Shown here one piece after another: positions 1 through 6,991 of a stretch of DNA of 8,387 nt. Under the pieces are notes generated by a model. It did not search any database. It saw only the letters and a program-made list of their open reading frames with translations, and had not been told where the DNA came from. Both the position numbers and the translations under genes were made by a program. The stretch lies in contig CAMCPC010000042.1 in the NCBI GenBank assembly GCA_945876665.1, positions 1 to 8,387 of the forward strand, written 5' to 3'. The number at the start of each line of letters is the position of its first letter. The first letter of the stretch is position 1. The stretch comes from an uncultured Oscillospiraceae bacterium (GTDB lineage: Bacteria; Bacillota; Clostridia; UBA1381).

Positions 1-1089
1 ACCCGGAATATGTGTCGAGTCATCTGTATCTTCTGTTCCAAGAGACCACTTCTTAGTTGCTACATTGTCGAATGTATATGACTGCAAGCCTGTTACACCT
101 TCAGGAGCTGAAAGAGAAACGTCAACCGCCGGAACTACTACCGGAGTTGCAACAGGAGCCGGTGTTGAACCGCCTTCCTGGCTCTGTGCGCCCGGAGCCA
201 CACTTGTACCTGTAGCCACACCTGCTGCTTCATTATAAATAATTACATTATCTATGTCAGCTGTTGGTGTCTGTGTAAGCTTAGCCGGGTCATTCAAAGT
301 ACCGTCGTCATACGCACTATTGCCAACCAAGTCAGTCATAGCATCACCGCAGTTTGAAGCGCCGTCAGCTGAATACAAGCCTATAGTATTAAGTGCCTTC
401 ACATTGGCATTGGCTACACTTGTAACTTCTGTACCGCCTATGTAAAGCTTAGCACCTGTTGAGTTTGATACAATAATTCTTGCGTGTACCCAATCATCAC
501 CTAAGCTTGCAGCAGCCTTGTCAATTTTTACTGCTGTTGCGGTACCGCCGTTTTCTGTATCCTCTGTGAATGAACCTATACGAAGTACAGGATTTGCTGC
601 TGATTTCTCACCCTTCGTCAAGCCATCATTAAGCTTTAGATCAAAGTCCATAATAACGTCTTTATCAGCCGTTGCCGCATAACCTGATCCTAAATCAACA
701 TGAGCCCATCTTCCTCTTCCGGCAGTTTCAAAGTCGCCGAAAACCGGGAAGCTCATACGCACATACTTGTCTGTTGCGTCTGCCTTCTCATTGACTGCAT
801 AATATGAGCCAGTGAGAACATAATTGTTATTTGCATCGTAATAACAACCTTTGTCACCTGCGCCACGGTTTGTTGTTACAAACTTTAAACCGCTTATTGC
901 CGTATCGTTTGTTGCAGAATTTACGCTTACAGTACCGTCCAATAATACTCCCGTAGCCGCATTATTAAACGTGTCCGACCAGAGAATATCATCTGTGGTT
1001 GCTGCGCTTGCGGTTACTGCCAAGCCTGCAAAGCTTGACGCTGACAAAGCCGCAGCGCAAAGTAATGAAATTAGTTTTTTACTTTTCAT
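1..1089 (-). CDS. Secreted multidomain protein with LamG/ConA-like domain (C-terminus outside window)
   Basis: The frame is open from the ATG at 1089 to the window edge, giving 363 codons without a stop, so the gene is partial. The start is supported by a purine-rich GGGAGA ribosome-binding site just upstream. Residues 1-28 are a classical signal peptide (MKSKKLISLL, then a hydrophobic stretch, then TASA/A cleavage), so the product is exported. Residues about 35-285 look like a beta-sandwich of the LamG/concanavalin-like type: alternating strands, a GDDWVHARIIVSN stretch near residue 195, and a closing DIDNVIIYNE strand. Residues about 285-320 are a Gly/Ser/Thr/Pro/Val linker, and a further domain begins afterwards with QSYTFDNVATKKW. 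No catalytic motif is visible in the part seen. Its position beside a secreted CE12-type esterase suggests a polysaccharide-binding or polysaccharide-degrading role, probably on pectin. The domain assignment rests on pattern only. Confidence 0.8.
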   Translation of the reverse strand, partial: MKSKKLISLLCAAALSASSFAGLAVTASAATTDDILWSDTFNNAATGVLLDGTVSVNSATNDTAISGLKFVTTNRGAGDKGCYYDANNNYVLTGSYYAVNEKADATDKYVRMSFPVFGDFETAGRGRWAHVDLGSGYAATADKDVIMDFDLKLNDGLTKGEKSAANPVLRIGSFTEDTENGGTATAVKIDKAAASLGDDWVHARIIVSNSTGAKLYIGGTEVTSVANANVKALNTIGLYSADGASNCGDAMTDLVGNSAYDDGTLNDPAKLTQTPTADIDNVIIYNEAAGVATGTSVAPGAQSQEGGSTPAPVATPVVVPAVDVSLSAPEGVTGLQSYTFDNVATKKWSLGTEDTDDSTHIPG

Positions 1090-1115
1090 TTCTTCTCTCC
1101 CTTTCTTTTTTCCCT

Positions 1116-1131
1116 GGCTCATGCCTGAGCC
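1116..1131 (-). promoter_or_regulatory. Short hairpin in the 5' leader of the left-edge secreted gene
   Basis: The sequence reads GGCTCA-TGCC-TGAGCC, a perfect 6-bp inverted repeat with a 4-nt loop, 26 nt upstream of the start codon and just before the purine-rich ribosome-binding site. No T-run follows on the minus strand, so it is not a terminator. It could be a leader-stabilising stem or a small operator. Function is not known. Confidence 0.4.
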
Positions 1132-1171
1132 GTTATTTTGCGGGTTTTTGTGTAAATTTATGTCAACTTGC

Positions 1172-1204
1172 ACAATATACACCCGTCTACATGGTATATA
1201 TTGT
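1172..1204. repeat. Inverted repeat overlapping the candidate promoter
   Basis: An exact 8-bp inverted repeat (ACAATATA at 1172-1179, TATATTGT at 1197-1204) is extended inward, after one mismatch, by ACC/GGT (1181-1183 and 1193-1195). The right arm overlaps the candidate -10 element of the left-edge secreted gene. The symmetry and position fit a dimeric repressor site, but no regulator is encoded in this window. Confidence 0.5.
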
Positions 1205-1228
1205 ATCACATTTTTAACTTTTGTGCAA
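1200..1228 (-). promoter_or_regulatory. Candidate sigma-A promoter of the left-edge secreted gene
   Basis: On the minus strand there is an extended -10 element, TGATACAAT (hexamer TACAAT at 1200-1205, TG at 1207-1208). A weak -35, TTGCAC, lies at 1223-1228 with 17-nt spacing. Transcription would start near 1193, leaving a leader of about 100 nt that contains the hairpin at 1116-1131. The -35 matches only the TTG half, so activation or strong dependence on the extended -10 would be expected. Confidence 0.45.
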
Positions 1229-1307
1229 CATCATTAACAAATTTTAGTTCGTAAATTTGCACAAAAATAATCGGTCAATTTTAGAAACATTGCCTTGATT
1301 TTTATCT

Positions 1308-1344
1308 CAAAATAACAAAAAAAGACCGTATTTCTACGGTCTTT
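1308..1344 (-). terminator. Second (distal) intrinsic terminator after the CE12-type esterase gene
   Basis: A perfect 10-bp stem (AAAGACCGTA at 1321-1330, TACGGTCTTT at 1335-1344) has a 4-nt loop. Read on the minus strand it is followed by TTTTGTTATTTT. It stops any read-through from the esterase gene before the promoter region of the next secreted gene. There is no T-run on the plus strand side. Confidence 0.8.
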
Positions 1345-1382
1345 ACTGTAAAATTGCCACACGAAAGACTACTTCATATACA

Positions 1383-1412
1383 AAAAAAGAACCGTTTACA
1401 CGGTTCTTTTTT
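1383..1412 (-). terminator. First intrinsic terminator, directly after the CE12-type esterase gene
   Basis: A 13-bp stem (1383-1395 with 1400-1412) closes a 4-nt loop. The arms contain AGAACCGT and ACGGTTCT and end in A- and T-runs, so it can work in either direction. On the minus strand it begins about 4 nt after the stop codon at 1416-1418, which makes it the primary end of that transcript. Confidence 0.88.
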
Positions 1413-1415
1413 ATA

Positions 1416-4400
1416 TCAATAAACCTTTATGCACACATTATCTATGGCTAAAGGAGCTGCCGAATATGTATTCGTTGCATACATCTTAGCCAAGCTTGCC
1501 GCGCTTGCATTAAGTACCTCATTAGTAAAGGTCTTTACAGTCTTTCCTGTGTTATCAGCTATTGTACCATTGATTGTCTTAGCTTCAAAATCAAGTGTCA
1601 AATCAGCCGTATACCAATTTTGGCTGTATGAAGCAAGCTTTGTAAGCGAATCTGCACTTGTTGTTGAATAAGAAATGCCATCTTTACCATTTGCCTGCAT
1701 AATGAAGATTACATTGTTAGAAGAATCCATCAAGGCAAAATATGAATGTCTTCCCTTAGTCGCTTCAATAAGAGCCTTCCAGTCAAACTTAATACTTACT
1801 TTTTTCGCTGCCGCTATATCAGCTTCAAGAGTCTTTTCCTGTACCGATGAGCTGCCCGCACCACTATTCACAAGCAATTTCAAATATCCATCAACCACAG
1901 ATACACCGCCGCTTGTTGTAAAGCCCCATGAATCCTTAACATTTGAGAAATCCTCACTGTATGTATATCCATGAAGAACAATCTGACAAGTTTTCGTTAT
2001 ACCATTAAGTTTTCCTTCAACAGTTATTGTTTTTGTAACCGCATCACCAAGTGAAAATTCCGAACCGACCGTTACAACACCATTTTCATCAACAGTTATT
2101 CCCTGTTCTGCGCATGACCATGTAAGATCTGAATTTTTCACCTTGTCCATAGGTGTTCCTGACGCATCAACAGGATCAACAATTACCATTGTTGTAGTAG
2201 CGCCTACATCTGCCTTTAGGAATGTACTTGTCGCATCCAGTGAATAGCTCGTAATATCCTCAACGCCCGGCTCTTTAGCATAATCTGCAATAAGATTTGT
2301 ATTATCGCGCAATCTGAAAGTGTACTCAGCATCTTCCGATATAAGTTTTCCGTTTACGTCCTTCCAACCCATGAATACATATCCTTCATTCACGTGAGCA
2401 GAAGCTGTTACAACCGTATTCAGCGGCACAGTCACAGCTTTTCCTTCTAACACTGCGTTTACAGGTGCCACAAGCGGGTTCATTCCTTCAAGAGAATCCC
2501 AAAGCATAATTTTGCTTCCATATGCTACCGTAACAGCTTTCTCTCCCGCCTCTTCAAACGTCAGCGGTGTGGACTTTACTGATTTTAACGTGTTGTCCTC
2601 ATTATATGCCGCTTCAATTACCGTAACACTTGCCTCTTTGTTTGCTTTGACAACAGCATTGCCAAATACATATGAAAGCGTCACATCTTCATCAGCAGAA
2701 AGCGTCTGAACCTCTGTCAGCTCATTTGTTGATGTTGGTTCCTCTGTTGTTGTTGGTTCCTCTGTCGTTGTTGGTTCCTCTGTCGTTGTTGGTTCCTCTG
2801 TCGTTGTTGGTTCCTCTGTTTCATAAGTTACAGAAACAGTGCCTCTGCTATTATCATTTGACGCAACCGTTAATGTATATTCCGGCAGCGTCTGGTCCTT
2901 TAATTTTGCAACCGTAAGATTTGCAACCTGTACTTTATATGCAATCTTATTTCCTTCAAACAGAAGCTGTGTTATCTTCGACGGACTTATAACTGTACCG
3001 CTTGTCTGATAATTTGCCACATCAACAACCACTTCATCTCCACCGCCTACTGAAACAGTGGCTGTACCCAAATCCATATCAAGCACATATTTAACATTTG
3101 TGAAGTTCAACGCAGAAATTGTACCTGCTACAATACCGTTGCACGTTACCTTACCGCCATCTGCGATAGTAAACGCTGTAAGTCCCTCAGAACCGCCGAG
3201 AACTTTGTCACTATGACCGGTTACAAGTCTTGCATTTAAGCCATTGCCCGATACATACTTAAAGTCAGCGGAAATCATATATCTTCCTGTTGTTCCGATT
3301 TCATTCTCAAGATTCTTCGAAATATAACATGAACCCTGATTCGCACTGCCATTCTTTGCACCATCAGAACTGATTGTTGCATATTTGAATGTATCTGTTT
3401 CACCAAGTGACAAGTCAATACCGGCGCTGCCGATTCTGATCCAGTCATTATAGTCGCTCAGCTGTGAAACCGCATCACCGCTGTATGTTGCGCCATAGAA
3501 ATCAAAATCCTCGTTTCCGTCGCCGTCCTCATTCAAAAGAAGCTGCTCGGTTATTTCTGACGGTCTGTAAACAGCAGAATACGGCTGATTAGCGTCTTCA
3601 TCTACAACCAAGCCTTCAGCAGAATCAAGTGCCTGCATTACTATCGCTGAATATGTATCGTTCTCACCAAGAGTAACGTCACCTCTGAAATTCGTAATTT
3701 TCTGCGGGCCGTAGCCTGTTGAGTTATCAACCTGATCTACCGCATAAAGCTTACCCTTTTCAGTTCCGTCCTCATTATAAACTGTAATAATGATAATTCC
3801 GTAAGCTGTCATCAGAATTTCAGCCTGACGTGTTTCTACATCCGCAGATGTTATCCTTCCGCTTTCATCAAAATTTATTGTCTTTACAGCAACAGGATAC
3901 TTCTCTTTTGTCTGTACAACGTATATCGGCCAAGCGTCATTTGACGGACCGCCCAATGATGTTATATCTGTTGAAATAACCTTCGGAGTTTCTTCTGTCA
4001 TATTTGTAAGGAAGCCGTCAACAACTGCCTTCTGCGTTGTATCTGTAACAGCCTGAGCAGCCTTCATAAATTCATACGCAAGATGCTCTGCACCTGCGTC
4101 ATTCGGGTGAGTTTGGTCAGTTCCGCCGCCCTTTGCAGTCTGGAAGTAGAACTTGATTGCATTAGCTGCACCGTCGTTATCAGTTGTTATCTTGTTATAC
4201 CAATTAATACTGAAATCATTAAGGTCAACATATGCTATATCCGTTGCGCCTGCCGCAACCTTAGCTGCGACATATGCCTCACCTGCATCTGCGAAACCGT
4301 TAAGCGTCTGTGTATACTGGCTTGTAGCAGCATCCCACTGATTAATTCTTTCGATAGGGCTGACAATAATAAGCTTTGCACCTACGCTGTGACAAGCCTC

Positions 4401-5390
4401 ATAGTACTTATCAAGGTTTGCAGTATAGCCTGTCGGGCCGTCATCCTTGTGATTGTGACCATATTCAACATACATATAGTCGCCTGCCTTAATACGACTT
4501 TTTACCATATTGAAATGGTTATTATCCGCAGCGTTAAGTCCGCCTTCACCTTCGTTTACCATTGCCATGTTTCTTGGAAGATACATGGTAAGACCTGTAC
4601 CTACGCCAGTGTAATTCTGCAAATCAAAATACGGAAGTGAAGCATTACCGTCCGTAACTGTTGAGTCACCAAGTACCCACATTACAGGCAGCGTTTCGAC
4701 CTGCTGAATTTCAAGCGCCGCAAGAGCAGAGTTTTCACCAAGTACACAGACATTTACCAATTCATCCGCTATTGTGCCCTTAGGTGTTGACTTTTCATAA
4801 TAAATCGGCGTTGTTCTTACTGAAAATTCAACTGTCTTTGTTTCACCTGCCGCCACAGTTGTATTTTTAATAATAGGATGCTTTCTTGATGTATAAAGTG
4901 AAACATTTGCATCCTTTGTCGGATCAAGTGTTGTTACTGTCGCCTTAACTCTGAAATATTGTTCGTCCGCAACCTTCAGAGCAAAACGAGTTGGATAATA
5001 CTTATCTCCAGCATTTCCAAAAGCATCTTCTCCAACAGAGCCTATACCGTCACTAAGACCTGTTCCGCCGCCTGCTTCAAGCTCAATCACCTGTCCTTCC
5101 TGATTGCCAAATCCATCAAGACGGTTGCCAAGCTTGTAGCTTTCCTCGTCAATACCAAGGAAACCGTAATCCTTCGCTGTTACATAGTTTCTGTCCGGAG
5201 TTACAAGAGTGAAACCCTCCTCAGGCGTAGCACCTTCAGCGCCGAAATCGAACTTCCATTCATTAAGAACGGTATCACCCTCAACAAGCGGTGTAATTTC
5301 CGCGCTTGCCGCAGTCGGCAATACAATACTGCCCGCAACCATTGTCAATGACAATGCCGCACAGAGCAGCTTTTTAATTTGTTTTTTCAT
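1416..5390 (-). CDS. Secreted multidomain CE12-type rhamnogalacturonan acetylesterase (SGNH hydrolase)
   Basis: This protein probably removes acetyl groups from rhamnogalacturonan in pectin outside the cell. It has 1,324 residues from the ATG at 5390. An in-frame ATG at 5396 exists, but the AAAAGGAG site lies 8 nt from 5390 and only 2 nt from 5396. Domains in order are: signal peptide 1-30 (cleavage after ASA); beta-rich N-terminal domain about 41-233 with a FDFG start; and an SGNH hydrolase at about 236-450. The hydrolase has GDS (S243), a Gly-rich second block (NEGEGG), GHNH (N313) and DQTHP (D425, H428), giving a Ser-Asp-His triad. It is followed by a beta domain 474-620, a ConA-like domain about 628-830, an InlB-type repeat split around an EEPTTT linker (859-888) and an inserted domain, a bacterial Ig-like domain about 1042-1140, and a C-terminal ConA-like domain. 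There is no dockerin, SLH or sortase motif, so it is probably released or held by binding domains. It stands alone between terminators. The CE12 call is firm at family level; the substrate is inferred. Confidence 0.9.
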   Translation of the reverse strand: MKKQIKKLLCAALSLTMVAGSIVLPTAASAEITPLVEGDTVLNEWKFDFGAEGATPEEGFTLVTPDRNYVTAKDYGFLGIDEESYKLGNRLDGFGNQEGQVIELEAGGGTGLSDGIGSVGEDAFGNAGDKYYPTRFALKVADEQYFRVKATVTTLDPTKDANVSLYTSRKHPIIKNTTVAAGETKTVEFSVRTTPIYYEKSTPKGTIADELVNVCVLGENSALAALEIQQVETLPVMWVLGDSTVTDGNASLPYFDLQNYTGVGTGLTMYLPRNMAMVNEGEGGLNAADNNHFNMVKSRIKAGDYMYVEYGHNHKDDGPTGYTANLDKYYEACHSVGAKLIIVSPIERINQWDAATSQYTQTLNGFADAGEAYVAAKVAAGATDIAYVDLNDFSINWYNKITTDNDGAANAIKFYFQTAKGGGTDQTHPNDAGAEHLAYEFMKAAQAVTDTTQKAVVDGFLTNMTEETPKVISTDITSLGGPSNDAWPIYVVQTKEKYPVAVKTINFDESGRITSADVETRQAEILMTAYGIIIITVYNEDGTEKGKLYAVDQVDNSTGYGPQKITNFRGDVTLGENDTYSAIVMQALDSAEGLVVDEDANQPYSAVYRPSEITEQLLLNEDGDGNEDFDFYGATYSGDAVSQLSDYNDWIRIGSAGIDLSLGETDTFKYATISSDGAKNGSANQGSCYISKNLENEIGTTGRYMISADFKYVSGNGLNARLVTGHSDKVLGGSEGLTAFTIADGGKVTCNGIVAGTISALNFTNVKYVLDMDLGTATVSVGGGDEVVVDVANYQTSGTVISPSKITQLLFEGNKIAYKVQVANLTVAKLKDQTLPEYTLTVASNDNSRGTVSVTYETEEPTTTEEPTTTEEPTTTEEPTTTEEPTSTNELTEVQTLSADEDVTLSYVFGNAVVKANKEASVTVIEAAYNEDNTLKSVKSTPLTFEEAGEKAVTVAYGSKIMLWDSLEGMNPLVAPVNAVLEGKAVTVPLNTVVTASAHVNEGYVFMGWKDVNGKLISEDAEYTFRLRDNTNLIADYAKEPGVEDITSYSLDATSTFLKADVGATTTMVIVDPVDASGTPMDKVKNSDLTWSCAEQGITVDENGVVTVGSEFSLGDAVTKTITVEGKLNGITKTCQIVLHGYTYSEDFSNVKDSWGFTTSGGVSVVDGYLKLLVNSGAGSSSVQEKTLEADIAAAKKVSIKFDWKALIEATKGRHSYFALMDSSNNVIFIMQANGKDGISYSTTSADSLTKLASYSQNWYTADLTLDFEAKTINGTIADNTGKTVKTFTNEVLNASAASLAKMYATNTYSAAPLAIDNVCIKVY
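2727..2816 (-). repeat. 18-bp tandem repeat coding for an EEPTTT linker
   Basis: Five 18-bp units in the same frame encode EEPTTT four times and then EEPTST. Three central units are almost identical in DNA, while the end units carry single-base changes. The product is a flexible acidic, Thr/Pro-rich spacer, a likely site for O-glycosylation or simply an extended linker. Near-identity of the units suggests recent expansion by slippage, so the copy number may vary between strains. Confidence 0.9.
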
Positions 5391-5398
5391 AAACATTA

Positions 5399-5460
5399 CT
5401 CCTTTTCTTTAAATTTTTCTCTCTGCAATATTATTTTAACTCTACCATAGATTTGATAAA
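5399..5460 (-). promoter_or_regulatory. Leader and weak promoter candidate of the CE12-type esterase gene
   Basis: The ribosome-binding site AAAAGGAG lies at 5399-5406. A candidate -10 (TAAAAT, 5433-5438) has a poor -35 partner (TTATCA, 5454-5459) at only 15-nt spacing. Because the trhP terminator ends near 5455, the esterase promoter must lie in or very close to this short stretch. The weak consensus suggests an activator or another sigma factor, as is common for polysaccharide-induced genes, but no binding site was recognised. Confidence 0.3.
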
Positions 5461-5506
5461 AAGAAAAGCAGACTGATAAAAAAAGTTGGTTTTTTTATCA
5501 ATCTGC
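5455..5506 (-). terminator. Intrinsic terminator of the mltG-trmR-trhP operon
   Basis: A long stem pairs 5468-5472 with 5502-5506 and, after one mismatch, 5474-5484 with 5490-5500, around a GTTGG loop. On the minus strand it is followed by TTTTCTTTTTATC. It begins 9 nt after the trhP stop codon and separates the tRNA-modification operon from the secreted esterase gene. Confidence 0.85.
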
Positions 5507-5515
5507 ACTGATTTT

Positions 5516-6739
5516 TTACCTTTTTTTACGAATCATCGCGCCCTCGCATACAGGCTGCACACTCTTGAAATGTACGATCTGTTCTGCGTGGTTTGCAACA
5601 TCTATTTCATTGCCGTTCTCGTCTGTCATGCTATCAATTGTCTGCGTAAAAAACGGCTTCATCGGCTGTATTATTTCAACCTCGTCACCCTTAAAGAATC
5701 GGTTACGCTGCGACACCGTAGCAATACCTGTTTCAGCATCATATGACTGCACTATGCCCACAAGGTCATAGTCGCGGATGTATGAGCTTGAGGTGTACAC
5801 CTGCGAGTTTTCGTCAGGCTTGCCGAAGTAAAATCCTGTTGTATACGGACGGTGGCTCACCTTGCACAATTCCTCATATTCCGCCTCGTTGAACACATAA
5901 TTTTCCGGATCTGCAAAGTAGCGGTCTATCTCGCGTCTGTACGCGCCAACCACCGTTGCAACGTAATACGAAGTTTTTACGCGTCCCTCAATTTTAAGAC
6001 TGGCAATACCGCTCTGCACCAGTTCGGGAATATGGCGGATTGTACACAAGTCCTTTGAATTGAATATAAAAGTGCCGCGTTCATTTTCCATTACGTCCAT
6101 ATATTCTCCCGGACGTGTTTCCTCCACAAGCTTATAATTCCACCTGCACGGGTGCGCACACGCGCCCATGTTGGAGTCACGTCCTGTCATGTAGTTAGAC
6201 AACAGGCATCTGCCCGAATATGATATGCACATTGCGCCGTGTATGAACGCTTCAAGCTCCAAATCCTCCGGAATTTTCTGCTGAAATTCCGCTATTTCGC
6301 GAAACGACATCTCACGCGCAAGCACAACTCTTGTCGCACCCATTTTATGCCACTTTATAGCACTTCGGTAATTTACGTTGTTTGCCTGTGTGCTGACGTG
6401 GATTGGTATTTCCGGCGCAAATTCCTGCATCATGTCAAAAAGTCCCAAATCCGCTATAAGCACAGCGTCAAAGCCGTAGTCCTTTATTTCGGTGATAAAG
6501 TCCTCAAACTCCTCTATATCGTCATTGTGCGGAAGAATGTTGGCAGTAAGGTAGACCTTTTTACCTCGGTCATGGGCATACTTTATGCCCTCACGCATAT
6601 CCTCCTTTGAGAAGTTTTCCGCCGCAACGCGCAGCGAAAACGCCTCGCCGCCGATATACACCGCGTCTGCGCCGTAGTCTATTGCTGTTTTCAGTTTTTC
6701 AAGGCTCCCTCCGGGAGCTAATAATTCAGGTTTCTTCAT
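5516..6739 (-). CDS. trhP: tRNA 5-hydroxyuridine synthase TrhP (peptidase U32 family)
   Basis: This protein is predicted to hydroxylate uridine-34 of wobble-reading tRNAs to 5-hydroxyuridine, the first step of 5-methoxyuridine synthesis, in the cytoplasm. Its 407 residues match the length of the YrrO/YegQ group. It starts with the family's ELLAPGGSLEKLKTAI and has the U32 signature around 162-181 (LEAFIHGAMCISYSGRCLLS). C171, C178, C194 and C232 correspond in spacing to the four iron-sulfur ligands known in UbiU-type U32 proteins; C198 is an additional cysteine. Residues about 324-405 are the C-terminal U32 beta-barrel domain. The old name protease is misleading for this group. Immediately upstream in the operon is trmR, the enzyme for the second step, as in B. 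subtilis. Here only one TrhP follows, where B. subtilis has two (YrrN and YrrO). The start has an AGGGA site 8 nt upstream. The family is certain; the exact modification is inferred from the neighbour. Confidence 0.92.
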   Translation of the reverse strand: MKKPELLAPGGSLEKLKTAIDYGADAVYIGGEAFSLRVAAENFSKEDMREGIKYAHDRGKKVYLTANILPHNDDIEEFEDFITEIKDYGFDAVLIADLGLFDMMQEFAPEIPIHVSTQANNVNYRSAIKWHKMGATRVVLAREMSFREIAEFQQKIPEDLELEAFIHGAMCISYSGRCLLSNYMTGRDSNMGACAHPCRWNYKLVEETRPGEYMDVMENERGTFIFNSKDLCTIRHIPELVQSGIASLKIEGRVKTSYYVATVVGAYRREIDRYFADPENYVFNEAEYEELCKVSHRPYTTGFYFGKPDENSQVYTSSSYIRDYDLVGIVQSYDAETGIATVSQRNRFFKGDEVEIIQPMKPFFTQTIDSMTDENGNEIDVANHAEQIVHFKSVQPVCEGAMIRKKR

Positions 6740-6782
6740 AATTATATTCCCTATTTGTTTTTTATTTGTAATGTGCCTGTTA

Positions 6783-6811
6783 TTGACATATTTTGTCGGC
6801 TATTATAAAAT
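6783..6811 (+). promoter_or_regulatory. Near-consensus sigma-A promoter for the small peptide gene
   Basis: A perfect -35 TTGACA (6783-6788) is 17 nt from TAAAAT (6806-6811), a 5/6 match to the -10 consensus. It points to the right, against all large genes. Transcription would start near 6818-6820, at the beginning of the left inverted-repeat arm. A TATAAT also exists on the opposite strand at 6802-6807 with no good -35, so the two directions may compete here. Confidence 0.75.
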
Positions 6812-6819
6812 ACCTTTTG

Positions 6820-6856
6820 CAGATACAGAATGTATGAGAGTTGGACGGTTAGCCTC
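6820..6856 (+). repeat. Left arm of an imperfect inverted repeat framing the peptide locus
   Basis: The arm begins CAGATACAGA and continues through GTATG, GTT, ACGGTT and GCCTC. These blocks appear in the same order in the reverse complement of 7010-7043, with a few mismatches and small gaps. The first 10 bases match exactly. In the plus-strand RNA this segment would be the very 5' end and could pair with the 3' end. Confidence 0.75.
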
Positions 6857-6885
6857 ACCCCGTGATTAAACACGGGTAAGGAGGT
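6853..6885 (+). promoter_or_regulatory. Leader hairpin and perfect Shine-Dalgarno of the small peptide gene
   Basis: A 6-bp stem (CCCGTG 6859-6864, CACGGG 6871-6876) has an ATTAAA loop. Just outside it, CCTC at 6853-6856 can pair with GAGG at 6881-6884 inside AAGGAGGT (6878-6885), so the ribosome-binding site can be hidden within the extended stem. The site lies 7 nt before the ATG. Sequestering a very strong ribosome-binding site is typical of type I toxin messages. Confidence 0.6.
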
Positions 6886-6892
6886 GGCGTAT

Positions 6893-6964
6893 ATGAAAAA
6901 GGTTGTAAAAATAATAATATTTATTGTAATTATTTTAATTGCAACTGCCATAAAAGCACAATAA
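6893..6964 (+). CDS. Small hydrophobic membrane peptide, candidate type I toxin (23 aa)
   Basis: The 23-codon frame starts at the ATG at 6893 with the perfect AAGGAGGT site 7 nt upstream and ends at TAA (6962-6964). The peptide begins MKKVVK, continues with an unbroken aliphatic stretch (IIIFIVIILIATAI) long enough for one membrane span, and ends KAQ. A positive N-terminus, one span and a short tail are usual for small membrane toxins of the Fst/TxpA/Ldr kind, though I see no sequence match to a named family. It lies on the strand opposite to trmR and trhP, between them, with its own promoter and a facing promoter. It could instead be a harmless membrane micropeptide or regulatory leader. That it is translated is well supported by the signals; toxicity is inference. 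Confidence 0.6.
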   Translation: MKKVVKIIIFIVIILIATAIKAQ

Positions 6965-6991
6965 CCGTCACTCTGCCCAGCGACGGTTATT
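6960..6991. terminator. Hairpin at the peptide stop codon, possible end of the antisense RNA
   Basis: A perfect 10-bp stem (AATAACCGTC 6960-6969, GACGGTTATT 6982-6991) contains the peptide's stop codon. On the plus strand it is followed by CCCAAAAA, so it is not a terminator for the peptide message. On the minus strand it is followed by GTGCTTTTA, a modest T-rich stretch that could end an antisense RNA. It may simply be a folded element of both RNAs. Confidence 0.4.

Larger units (their letters stand above)
1168..1264. promoter_or_regulatory. Three TTGCACAA motifs upstream of the secreted gene
   Basis: The octamer TTGCACAA occurs at 1168-1175 (plus), 1221-1228 (minus orientation, TTGTGCAA on the plus strand) and 1257-1264 (plus). 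Each copy is followed by AT-rich sequence. Three identical octamers within 97 bp of a promoter region suggest binding sites for a transcription factor controlling the left-edge gene. The middle copy overlaps the candidate -35 element. AT-rich composition makes some recurrence by chance possible. Confidence 0.4.

Noticed and set aside
1116..1204. Riboswitch in the leader of the left-edge gene
   Set aside because: Only a 6-bp hairpin and a promoter-overlapping inverted repeat are visible; no conserved aptamer core was recognised.
851..1237. Plus-strand frames across the start of the left-edge gene
   Set aside because: They run antisense through the signal peptide and promoter and have no ribosome-binding site.
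2727..2816. CRISPR-like repeats
   Set aside because: The 18-bp units are directly adjacent without spacers and keep the reading frame of the secreted protein.
2672..2917. Plus-strand frame with repeated LLVPLS
   Set aside because: It is the complement of the EEPTTT tandem repeat, with no start signal; periodic shadow only.
4083..4640. Plus-strand 185-codon open frame inside the CE12-type gene
   Set aside because: It lies antisense to the SGNH catalytic region, is rich in Cys and Ile in an unstructured way, and has no ribosome-binding site. It is a shadow of the real gene.
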